A DNA stretch of 28,618 nucleotides, taken from contig PJRA01000519.1 in assembly GCA_016987375.1 (NCBI GenBank), forward strand, positions 248,944 through 277,561, written 5' to 3'. Positions 8,905-17,801 of the stretch are shown here, piece by piece. This DNA comes from Brachionus koreanus (Eukaryota; Rotifera; Eurotatoria; Ploima; Brachionidae). The notes beneath the pieces are model-generated. The model saw only the letters and a list, made by a program, of their open reading frames with translations, had not been told where the DNA came from and did not search any database. Position numbers and translations under genes: made by a program. How positions within the stretch are numbered: position 1 is the stretch's first letter; each line of letters starts with the position of its first letter.

Positions 8905-9345
8905 TATTTGACTCAAGTTAACTTTAAATTTAAAATTTTGTTATCAATTGTATTCTTAAGTATTTTCTTTTATAAAATATTGCATGTTTAATTTTCTGTT
9001 TCAATATAATGATTGTATTGCCACTCAAAATTAAAAAAAACAAAGATCCAACTTCTAAATCTCTAGGCAAATTGAAGCTTATGGTCAAAGTTTTCTGATA
9101 ATGCTCAAAAATTATTTTAAAAAATAGACTTTTGATCATTTTTAATTGAAATACTAAATGCAAAAACATTCATGTTCATGTGTAGCAAAACATGTTAAAA
9201 AAAAACAAGTATTGGGCATATTTCTGCATGCATAAAAAATTTTTAGAAATTTGAATACATAAAAAAATAACCAAGAAATAGTTTTCATAACGATTTTAGA
9301 GGTATTTAGTAGCATAAATTACTTTTTAAAATTACACTGAATACA
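8905..9345. other. Repeat flank and AT-rich spacer
   Basis: Positions 8905-8985 match, in reverse complement, the flank of the half-MITE at 7515-7596, so the duplicated unit is larger than the MITE itself. The rest to 9345 is AT-rich. A 79-codon minus-strand frame (8930-9169) shows no recognisable domain and overlaps the repeat, so I do not call it a gene. Confidence 0.5.
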
Positions 9346-11319
9346 TTAACTTATTTCCATATGACTAACACCAACTTCACTATCAGAAAGAGCTTGATCA
9401 AAATAACGAAAACCTGGATGTGACGAGTTTTCGACATATTCATAAAATCTGTAACTTATTGAAAAATTATTTATACCATAGATATTAAGATAAGATTTTT
9501 CACTCAAATTAAAGTTTACATAGACATCTCCTAATTTTAGAAAATTTTGAGAATTATTTGCCAATTGTAAATCATCAATTGAGTATGAACCTGTTGTCTT
9601 TACATCTATGGTCAAATTCTTAACAAAAGAATCAATATAAATTTGACCGAAAAATGAATCATTGCTCAAAATAAAAACCGAATACAACTGTTCATTTAAA
9701 TTCAGATCAGGTATAGTTAAATCGCCATTTTTTTCATAAGAACCACCAGATAGCTGAACATAATTTTGATATGCATTGAGAACAGAAGATCTCCGAGCTA
9801 TTATAGGACAAAAAGCACAAAAAAATCTAACATTTTTAAACTTCAAAATAGAAATAACTTCATTCTCTGATATTGTATCACTTTCAAGTGCATCAGTGAA
9901 CAAAAAAATATCTGAAACTTTTGAAACTACTTCCAATGCATAAATTATTCTTGAGTTAATTACTTCTCTACCAAAATCTTGATTACTATAATCCAATTGA
10001 CAGCAATAGCAGAAAAAAAATGGTGTATAAGTGCAAATTTGTCTTTGAATTGGGTCTGGTTGTTTGGCATCAATTAATGATAACACTTGATTAAATCTAA
10101 CTATGTTGCTTATGTTAGTAAAAAATTTTAAGAACATAAAATCATTAAAATATGCAATTGTAGCATTCAATTTGAAATTTTTTTTGTCCAATTCATTTTC
10201 TAATTTATTGAATATTCTAAGAGCTTGTAATTTGGCCACTCCAATATCTAACTCCATGCTACCGGTAGCATCGATCAAAAACACAATATTTTTGCTACAC
10301 TGAATATTAAAAATACACAAGCTTTTCCCAATACCTACTTCAGACTGGATGCTTTTCAAAAAATTCTTGCTGGCTTTTATGGCCAATGCAGCTGCTTTTT
10401 TGTGCAAAAAATAATGTGGTGAAAATTTTTTTACTGAGCCATCTTTATTTATTCCACCGTAAGGCTCAATTTTTCTTGTATTGTCAAAAAATCCACCATG
10501 GCTGCATTTGTCTTTTGGCTTTGAAACTGGCTCATTATTTAAAACTTGCTCCGAAAAGTAACCACTGGTCAAAATTTTTGCCTCATTTAAATACGATATC
10601 ATATTATTTTCACAATTATATTCATAATCAATTATTTTTTCCCATACATTCATCAATTCATCTAATGAAGTCAATATTTCACAATTTACACATGTAGGCT
10701 CTTCTTTTTGGGCAATTTTAACCCCTAATTTCCTCTCACCAATATCATAGTTTATGTCTATATTGTTCATTTCAACCCAATTTGAGTGACTGTAGAAATC
10801 TTGAAGTGTATGAAAATACTGACCTATTTTTGATCTAGCATTTTCATACTCATCCATTTTTAAATCAAAAATTATTTCATCTTTTTGTTTGATCAGTCTA
10901 TCATTAGTTTTTTCTAAAAGCTCTGCATCAAAATGAAAGAGCGGATTATTTATTGTGTCCTTATTGAGGTCAGTATTTTCATTAGAGTCCAATATTTCTT
11001 TAATCGTGTCGGTAAATTTATAGACATAATTATCAACCGACTGGTAGCGTCTGCTGTATCTTGAATTAAAATTTTGCAATCTTTCTATTATTTCTGACAT
11101 ATACAGGGGCTGCTTGGATGGGTCCATACTTTCTAAGGTTTCAATGATAAAATCAAATACAGCTCTCTTGCTCATTTCTAAATGCGATTTGGAATTTTTT
11201 CCTTCATAGTTTGTTAAAAGCAAGTCTGCAAAGAAAGCTCTTGGAAAATCGTTTGGAAAAAAGCATTCTTTATATTGAAAAACAGATAGACTTATAAAAA
11301 CAAGCACGACTAAATTCAT
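9346..11319 (-). CDS. Secreted Het-C-like / von Willebrand factor A domain protein (VWA7-type)
   Basis: This is a 657-aa single-exon protein. The ATG at 11319 is followed by a clear signal peptide (residues 1 to about 19, LVVLVFISLSVFQ). Residues about 20-330 form an N-terminal domain containing FHTLQDFYSHSNWVE (169-183). The H-x3-D-x3-H pattern (H170, D174, H178) matches the Het-C-like region found in VWA7 proteins. A VWA domain follows from about 341, starting NIVFLIDATGSM. D350 and S354 form the MIDAS start, and a FTDA motif (474-477) supplies a later metal-site Asp. A C-terminal beta-rich region (about 545-657) with N-x-S/T sites resembles the Ig-like tail of VWA7 proteins. The role is probably extracellular, with metal-dependent ligand binding by the VWA domain. 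The biochemical function of the Het-C-like part is unknown. The frame is intact. Confidence 0.85.
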   Translation of the reverse strand: MNLVVLVFISLSVFQYKECFFPNDFPRAFFADLLLTNYEGKNSKSHLEMSKRAVFDFIIETLESMDPSKQPLYMSEIIERLQNFNSRYSRRYQSVDNYVYKFTDTIKEILDSNENTDLNKDTINNPLFHFDAELLEKTNDRLIKQKDEIIFDLKMDEYENARSKIGQYFHTLQDFYSHSNWVEMNNIDINYDIGERKLGVKIAQKEEPTCVNCEILTSLDELMNVWEKIIDYEYNCENNMISYLNEAKILTSGYFSEQVLNNEPVSKPKDKCSHGGFFDNTRKIEPYGGINKDGSVKKFSPHYFLHKKAAALAIKASKNFLKSIQSEVGIGKSLCIFNIQCSKNIVFLIDATGSMELDIGVAKLQALRIFNKLENELDKKNFKLNATIAYFNDFMFLKFFTNISNIVRFNQVLSLIDAKQPDPIQRQICTYTPFFFCYCCQLDYSNQDFGREVINSRIIYALEVVSKVSDIFLFTDALESDTISENEVISILKFKNVRFFCAFCPIIARRSSVLNAYQNYVQLSGGSYEKNGDLTIPDLNLNEQLYSVFILSNDSFFGQIYIDSFVKNLTIDVKTTGSYSIDDLQLANNSQNFLKLGDVYVNFNLSEKSYLNIYGINNFSISYRFYEYVENSSHPGFRYFDQALSDSEVGVSHMEIS

Positions 11320-11377
11320 TGCTTATTTTATTTCTTTGAATGGAAATTGTTCTAAAAAATGTCGAATTTATTGCCAA

Positions 11378-11384
11378 ATATATA
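11378..11384 (-). promoter_or_regulatory. Possible TATA box of the VWA gene
   Basis: On the minus strand TATATAT is followed by TTGGC, 59-65 bp upstream of the ATG at 11319. The spacing is reasonable but the AT-rich background lowers its weight. Confidence 0.3.
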
Positions 11385-12770
11385 AAAAAAATTTTTGCTT
11401 CAATTTAAATTAATTTCATCATAGCATTGTTAAAATTTTTCTTGAATTAAAGTTTTAAAAAATAATAAACTTAAACAAATAATTTTGAAATCTAATATTT
11501 TTCAACTGACAATAAATTTTTTAGCTACAAAAATCTATAAAATTTTCAAGATTCGTAACTATACGAAATATTTAGCTAGAATATTAAACATTTGTTTGTT
11601 AAACAATTTTTAATTTCATTTAAACAAACTATAATTTATAATTTCATAGATTTTAATTTTAAAATAATTTGAATAAAAATTTTCCTTTGGGTGTATAAAT
11701 TTCTTTATTATTTTTCAGCCTTCTTTTTGTAGCTTTTTTCACTCTTGTCACCTTTTTTTTTTAGAATTTACCTGAGTCTAATTTTAAAGACATTTTAAAA
11801 TTTTTCCAAAAAAGAATGCTCAAAAGATTAATGCAAAAAAATATGTTCCCATTGACTAAAATTAATCCAGTTTTGTAGCTATTTAATATTATCTAATAAT
11901 TAAAAAAATAAACAATTTAAGTTGTTGAATTCTTTTTTCAACAGAAATATGCCATCTAGAACACCTTAACCAAAAAATGACGAGTGTTCTTTGATATTTC
12001 TATAGTTAATGATTTGTTCTAATACAAAATATTAGAACTAATTTTTTGTTTTTAAGAGCAAAAAAACTGATTAATATGAGACCCTGATCATTTTTCAATG
12101 ACTTTTTTATCAAAAGTTATCATTAAAAAAAAAAAAACAATTAAAATTTTATTTTTTGAATTTATAAGAAGAAGAAATAGAACTTGCAATTAAAAAAATT
12201 TCTTAAAATGAGATTACAAAATTAAATATTGATAATTCTCATCAAAAATATATTAAATTCATTTTTTATCTGAAGTTATATCTTAGCTTAATATTAGTAT
12301 AAAATTTTGAAAAATTGTAAAATTACATTTTTTCTAAAAATATACAAGTACTTTTCACAAAACTATCTACATGTAAAGGTATTCTTTTGAAATATTTACT
12401 TTTTTCTTTTCTGTTTAATCAAATTATTTTTTAAAAAAGAATAAAGAATAATGTCATTTTTATTCATGGTAAGTAAATTATCAATCACAGAAAGATGAAT
12501 GTTAATTAACTTTAATAAGGAGAGCCTTATGCCCGACCTCAAGAGTCCAGTTTTGCAATTTAAAAAATAAAATAATAAAAAAATTAACTCTCTCAATAAG
12601 TGTTAAACAAAAAGTGCATTCTGTAGTTATTGGATAATATTTTGTGTCTTTTAATATTTTGAAAATAGTAATAGATTTTTATTTTGTTGGCTTTTTAAGT
12701 CAAGAGAAAATCTTAAAAGTGTTATTTTAAATTTATTACTCAATATTTATTTTTATCACATCAAACACAA
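11385..12770. other. AT-rich intergenic stretch between divergent genes
   Basis: The stretch separates the minus-strand VWA gene from the plus-strand gene at 12771. Only short open frames without domains occur (for example 12396-12596 minus). I see no transposon termini or RNA gene. Confidence 0.5.
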
Positions 12771-13751
12771 ATGAAATTCTTTTCGAAAAAATCTTGTTAA
12801 ATTTTAATTTATTTATATTTGCAATTAGCATACTTTGAAAATGTCCTAAAAGTATTAATATATTTTACATTTTCTGATGAAGTTAATTTAAATTTGACTC
12901 AACTGTCAATATTAGATTTTGAAACTGATGAAGAAATATCCAATGCAGTCTTCGATTGGTTTAACGAGAGATATGATGCTAAAGTTATGGTACCGCAAAG
13001 AAAATCCTATTTTTTAATCAGAGGAACTGACTCCAATGAATTGATGTTTCAACGCTTTTTAAAACAAATTCCTTTTGAGCCAATATTTTATTCTATAGAC
13101 TTTGAACGTGACCTAACAAACAGTAGTATCAATAAGTATAAGGTAATGGTCAAAAATTCAAATAAGTATATGAGCACAATTAGTCTTGAATTATTTAGCG
13201 ACAGAAGTGACCTTTTTTCTTTAAACATTAGTCCGCAGCAAATAAATGCTAGTAATGGAGAAATTGTCATTTTTTCTTCGGAATTTTATTTTAAAGAAGA
13301 GATGGAATTAGTTGAAATGAATATTGTCATCTTACCAATCATTAAAATAAACAATACTAATACAATTTATTTAAAAAAAAAAACAATCAATCTTTATTAC
13401 TCCAATGAAAGCTTAAAAAATGAAACAGAATCTGAAGTGGTTACATCAGATAGTTCATACAAAGTCACAACTTCATATTTTGAAAATCAAAACTCGTCCA
13501 CTTTGATCACTGAAAAAAACGAAAGTTTTTTCACACGATTAGATTATCAAAATATTTCGAGTATTTCAAACCATATTACAAGTACTAATTTGCTAAATAC
13601 TAGTTTTGCTTTTAACACTTACAGTCAAAGCAGCAGTCAGATGACTAATTCAACAAAAAAAATTGAAGATAACGTTAAATCAAAAAATTTCGTAAACAAA
13701 ATAATAAATTTCATTTATTGGTTAATAAACTATATAATTAGACTTTTTTAA
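12771..13751 (+). CDS. Asn/Ser/Thr-rich secreted or membrane protein, unknown function (two exons proposed)
   Basis: The main open frame runs from 12829 to the TAA at 13749-13751 and has no usable ATG at its start. An ATG at 12771 opens a 25-nt exon (12771-12795). Joining it across GTTAAATTTT...GCAATTAG (12796-12828, 33 nt) keeps the frame and gives about 315 aa. This intron is very short, so the 5' end is uncertain and another upstream exon is possible. The central part (around residues 130-210) alternates in a beta-sandwich manner (SLELFSDRSDLFSLNISPQ), reminiscent of the Ig-like tails of VWA7-type proteins. The next 100 residues are rich in Ser, Thr and Asn with many N-x-S/T sites, like an extracellular stalk. 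The C-terminus ends in a hydrophobic segment (FVNKIINFIYWLINYIIRLF) that could be a membrane anchor. I do not recognise a family. Confidence 0.55.
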
Positions 13752-13781
13752 ATAAAGAAATTAATAAATATATAGTTTATC

Positions 13782-13787
13782 AATAAA
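13782..13787 (+). terminator. Polyadenylation signal of the 12771-13751 gene
   Basis: AATAAA lies 31 nt after the stop codon. A second copy overlaps the stop region at 13751-13756. Confidence 0.45.
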
Positions 13788-14098
13788 AAAGTTTATTTAA
13801 ATTTGATTTATCTAGGTATGTATCAGCCTTCAATTTTGTCTAACATAGAATCCTAATTGCTCAAACATCTTACGGTGTTCCTTCTCTGCATTAATAATTC
13901 TAATCTATTATCTACATTTTTTTTCGTAGTATAAATCAGAATAGTGGTTGAAAAACGACATCAATTGATTCCATCGATTATTTATATGACATTATACTTG
14001 ATTAAGTGATATGAGTAATAGTAACTTTAAAAAAGAGGTTATGAGATTTGTGAGAAAATGATTAGATTTTTACTATCAAAGAATAATTAATTAAACAG
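13788..14098. other. Spacer before the virus-like region
   Basis: A stretch at about 13845-13915 can be read on the minus strand as a short Glu/Lys-rich peptide ending in TGA, but also on the plus strand, so I do not call it. No other structure was seen. Confidence 0.4.
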
Positions 14099-15268
14099 TT
14101 AATTTGTAATAGAGTCCAAACTGTCTTCGCCAGTAATTTTATGTATTGTGTTTGATTCAAAATTTTTTTCTTTTAGAATTGATAATATTTCTATTTGTTC
14201 ATTGATTTTTTTCAATGAGTTTCCTTTAATTCAATTTTTTGTTGTCCCATAAATGAATTATTTATTAAAATATTAATTTTTGAATTTAGTTTTCTGTAAG
14301 GAAAACAATTCACGCATAAATTGCATGATAGACACAAAAGAATTAATACGACGACAATTAGAACTGACAATTGAAATATTTCCAATTGTCCTGTTAAAAA
14401 TCATTTCTAAACCATTTTTTACTTGCATTTTTGTTTCATTTATTTTAGCCTTTATATTATAAGTGTCTGAATTGTGTGAATACCACGTTTCAGGCGACAT
14501 ATCATGATTTACCATTTCTTGAAATGTTGAATCAAGATCTATACTATTAAGCAATAATGGATTGTGATGACTGTCTAATTTTTTTATTTTGTTACCTTTA
14601 CTTACAATTGTATAATTTTGGTCTACTAATTGTATATATTGAATGAATTTTTTGCACGGTACGAGATTTGAAACTTGTTTAATAATATTATTACTAGTTA
14701 AGAATCCTGTCTTAGACGAATTTTTAAAGTCATAAACAATTGGTTTATCATAAAAACAAAGCAAATTTTTCTCTTTGCTGGTATCTGTCAAAATTTTAAT
14801 TCCACTTACAGGCAAAAAATCAGCTTTATAAATTGTTCATATAGTTGTATAGAAAGTAATCGGGCTTCCATCTTTAGTATTATGCCTAAGATATTTGCCC
14901 TCATTTTCTAAAAATGAGTAACTAATGATTTAAAATTTAAACATTCATTAAAAAGAATCTCGTTTTTTTGTTAAATATCTTCAAAAACTCGTTGTTATTT
15001 TTAGAAGTAATTAGTTTTGGAGATAATGAGAATGAAAATTGTCTTACTCTTTTTTTCTTTTAACTATGAAAATATAGACATTGGAATAAATACATTTGTC
15101 ACCTTCACAGTTCATTGGAGTTCCATTACATTTTTACTTAAGACCATTATTTTAAAATCATTTATTGTAAGTTTTACTGGTTCTGTTCTCAGCGATTCAA
15201 ATTTTTCACCCAAAAACGACATGGATGTTACCAAAATTTGTTTTTTCATTCGACAATTAAAGACCTGA
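14099..15268 (-). pseudogene. Decayed gene of unknown function, about 390 codons
   Basis: Coding-like sequence runs on the minus strand through several frames. Segments include LVTSMSFLGEKFESLRTE at about 15180-15240, YLRHNTKDGSPITFYTT at about 14846-14896 and LPVSGIKILTDTSKEKN at about 14765-14815. A 180-codon open piece (14273-14815) follows, then GQQKIELKE (14221-14247), then a Lys/Glu-rich helix ending in TAA at 14099-14101. At least one in-frame stop (TGA near 14839) and several frame shifts separate the pieces. The 180-codon piece has no ATG start. The C-terminal part looks like a short coiled coil. I do not recognise the family. Its neighbour on the other strand is a capsid-like pseudogene whose start lies within 20 bp of this one's upstream end, so the two may belong to one virus-like element. 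Confidence 0.55.
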
Positions 15269-15278
15269 AGAACCAGAA

Positions 15279-16350
15279 ATGCCTGAAGAAATAGAAACTA
15301 ATAGAGATGCAGGAGGCTCAACTGGTATTGTACATCATGGTAGCTATTTTGGAAATGTATCATGACATCCAGGATTTTAAAAATCAAGACTTGAAAGAGA
15401 AGCAGTTAAAACTCATAATAGATATGATCTTGTACATTATTGGGGATTATCATATTTTGCAACAGATTATGATGGAGGAGGACCACATGTATTAGATATT
15501 ACGATTCGAAATAAAAAAACAGGAATTTTAAAATTTGATACATCAACAACTACTAACGATACATTATATAATACTTATAACAAAGGAAACTTTGCAATAT
15601 CAAACCAAGTTTATGGATGGGAATTAAATTTATATGTTCAAAACTTTATCGATCATAAAGCTTTAACAGAAACTAGCGGAAGATTGAGACAATTTGAAAA
15701 ATATCCTATGCGGAAATACACGTAGATAGTGAATTGCATACAAGAAAAGGATCTGCATTTGCAAATGAATGGTATTTAGCTAAATGGGAATGATTAACAG
15801 CTCCAACAGGAATTGATATGCGAGCAGCAAAAAAAGATTTAACTTGGAATCCTCAATATTTAATATATCTAGATGCAGATGGAGATTTTCAAATAAATGG
15901 ATTAATAAAAAATATCACTGAGTAAGCAACTACAGCAAATAAAGAAATACCATCAAGAAAATAACAAAGTGTTAGAAGAAAAGATAAAACAACATATATA
16001 GTATCAAATGGATTTACCTTTACAAGAAAAATTACAGCAGGAGGACCTTATTATTTAACACCAGCTAAAATTTGGTAGAATTATATCTAACTTAATAAAT
16101 GAAAAAGAATGATAAAGTGCTGATTCAACAGGAAATCTAGTTAAATGGCCAGAATATTTTAATTTCTTAATAACTCCTTTAAACGCAGATATGGTAATTT
16201 GAAAAGAAGGAGTTTATAATGCTGAATCAACACCAAACTTTCATACTGAAATGCATGTAAAAACATGTATGGGTAACGTAAATGTATCAAATACTATTTG
16301 TTTTAAAAACTACCCTTACTAAAGAGCAAATTCTGAATTAAATATGGAAA
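15279..16350 (+). pseudogene. Decayed capsid-like gene of a ssDNA-virus-like element
   Basis: Reading from ATG at 15279, coding-like sequence continues for about 350 codons but is broken by frame shifts near 15710 and 16080 and by scattered TAA, TGA and TAG codons. Recognisable stretches include AGGSTGIVHHGSYFGNV, NRYDLVHYWGLSYFATDYDG, AAKKDLTWNPQYLIYLDADG and PEYFNFLITPLNADMV. The Gly-rich start, the many aromatic beta-strand-like segments and the position opposite a viral-type SF3 helicase gene suggest a jelly-roll capsid protein. That identification comes from context and general character, not from a diagnostic motif. It converges with the helicase copies, an arrangement seen in ambisense densoviruses. 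A host-derived or transposon-derived protein cannot be excluded. Confidence 0.45.
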
Positions 16351-16366
16351 TAGTAAGTCATTCTAA

Positions 16367-16391
16367 TACCCACCGAATTGCTTAGTGGGTA
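16367..16391. repeat. Stem-loop between capsid-like and helicase genes
   Basis: TACCCAC (16367-16373) pairs perfectly with GTGGGTA (16385-16391) around an 11-nt loop CGAATTGCTTA. It sits between the 3' ends of the two convergent virus-like genes, where a terminator or replication hairpin could be placed. The loop lacks the usual CRESS-virus nonanucleotide. Confidence 0.6.
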
Positions 16392-16398
16392 CGCAAAG

Positions 16399-16461
16399 TG
16401 AGAATTAAAAACTAAACACCCGTAATCGAGTTGGTAACGAAACCTATGACAAAGCAATATT
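16399..16461 (+). repeat. 62-bp direct repeat, copy 1
   Basis: TGAGAATTAAAAACTA...CCTATGACAAAGCAATATT here recurs at 17561-17622 with one single-base length difference (AAACACC against AACACC). It follows the capsid-like gene and precedes the 3' end of helicase copy A. Confidence 0.92.
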
Positions 16462-16475
16462 TTACCATTTAGAAA

Positions 16476-17560
16476 TTATTTTTTTAAAATTTTATTGAAA
16501 TAAAGAATTAATTTAAAAATTTTAAATTTCATCGTAAAATTGCTCTCCATACTCCGGAAGTCCCATTTGATTTTTGGAATATTCTCCATCCATCTTTTTA
16601 CAAGCTGATGATTGTGCAAAGAGTCATCACTATTGTAATCTAATTCCTCTGGTGGTTCTGGATCCTTAGTATCAGAATCGTAGTCCCTGATAGTAGACAT
16701 ATGCAACTTCTTTTTTCATTATCTGTATGCTTCTCCATGAAATCACAAAATAACTCTCAATTAGCAGAATTTCTTAGGAACTTTGCTATTAGTACTTTCT
16801 AATCATCCTTCCAGAGCGAGGACGGTTTGGCATATAAATTAGCCAATTGAGGCAAATCCATATTATTGAGGTAAAACGTGCGTTTAAATTCATGTTTCGT
16901 ATTAACTATTTTATTTAAATTTTGAAAGTCCAAATATTCATCTGGATTGAAACAAATAAAGAATCTTTCTATCTTTAGCATTAAATCTTCGATAGATGTC
17001 TTATTTATGGCTAAACGGACATTTAATCCGGTTCCTGAAAGATGCTCTTTAATAGAAAAGAGGGGGTCGTTCAGTGTTATTCTCTTTGTATAAGAGAGCC
17101 ACTAGCACTCCTCAAAAACTATTGTCGAAATTGCAGCTCGGGCAGCGGAATCATATTTAAGAATTTCTTCCTTCACGAACTTGGTGGCCGGCCAGACGTG
17201 ATATTGACCAAATGATTGTTTTGAAATTTCAGAAATTGATGTCTTGTAAGAAGATGCTTTATCTCCTAAGATACAGGCAAGGCCTAGAAGGTATGCTGCC
17301 TAGAAGGGTGTGCATACAACTTGATTCGAATATCTTGAATAAATTCGATAAAATTCTTAAAGGGTAATAATTTCTTTAAGTCCTGCCTATTTAATGGTAT
17401 GTCTTCATCTTCCTTAATCCTTTGATCTTCTTAGGATTGAAGATGATTGCTAAAAGTTTTATTTAAACGGAGCCTAATACAGTCGGTCTTCCAGCTATTA
17501 TACTGGGGATATTTTTGGCGAAATTCTGCCATTTCAGCAGAAGTGTGCAAAGGCCTATTT
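16476..17560 (-). pseudogene. SF3-type helicase, decayed copy A (5'-truncated)
   Basis: On the minus strand this copy begins at 17560 inside the sequence that precedes the helicase domain. It then shows a degenerate Walker A, GDKASSYKT (17240-17266), and HVWPATKFVKEEILKYDSAA. The Walker B-like ISTIVFEEC (17105-17131) is interrupted right after by TAG. A B'-like LSGTGLNVR and a motif C-like RFFICFNPDEYLDF (16924-16966) follow. The order A-B-B'-C with a helix after motif C (FKRTFYL) is that of superfamily 3 helicases used in replication of parvoviruses and other small DNA viruses. An acidic C-terminal tail (16476-16706, DPEPPEELDYNSDD) lies in another frame. In-frame stops and frame shifts show it is inactive. 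The Gly seen in the other copies is Asp here. Confidence 0.68.
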
Positions 17561-17622
17561 GAGAATTAAAAACTAACACCCGTAATCGAGTTGGTAACGA
17601 AACCTATGACAAAGCAATATTA
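17561..17622 (+). repeat. 62-bp direct repeat, copy 2
   Basis: This is a near-identical copy of 16399-16461, located exactly where helicase copy A is cut off and before the 3' end of copy B. It marks a tandem duplication or concatemer junction. Confidence 0.92.
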
Positions 17623-17680
17623 CATAGACAATTAACATTTATCAATTGACAATTATAAATTGTACATAGACAATTAACTT
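17622..17680 (+). repeat. Short direct repeats ACATAGACAATTAAC
   Basis: ACATAGACAATTAAC occurs twice within about 60 bp, separated by ATTTATCAATTGACAATTATAAATTGT, which itself contains small inverted repeats. It directly follows the second 62-bp repeat. Confidence 0.7.
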
Positions 17681-17801
17681 ATTAAAAACTTGATCTGGTA
17701 CTCTATATGGGTTTCCGTCTCATTTTTATTAATAGGTATTATTAAAAGAAGATATTTTTTTTTCACTTTTATTGAAATAAAGAATTAATTAAAAAAATTT
17801 T

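Noticed and set aside
8930..9169. 79-aa minus-strand frame
   Set aside because: It overlaps the inverted repeat flank, has no domain and is rich in Phe, Ile and Lys as expected from AT-rich noncoding DNA.
12396..12596. 66-aa minus-strand frame
   Set aside because: It has no domain and no conserved feature; the composition is that of AT-rich spacer.
15017..15268. 83-aa plus-strand frame before the capsid-like gene
   Set aside because: The opposite strand reads as better coding text (part of the decayed 14099-15268 gene), so this is probably its antisense shadow.
15307..15495. 62-aa plus-strand frame
   Set aside because: It is out of frame with the capsid-like reading that starts at 15279, so it is a shadow.
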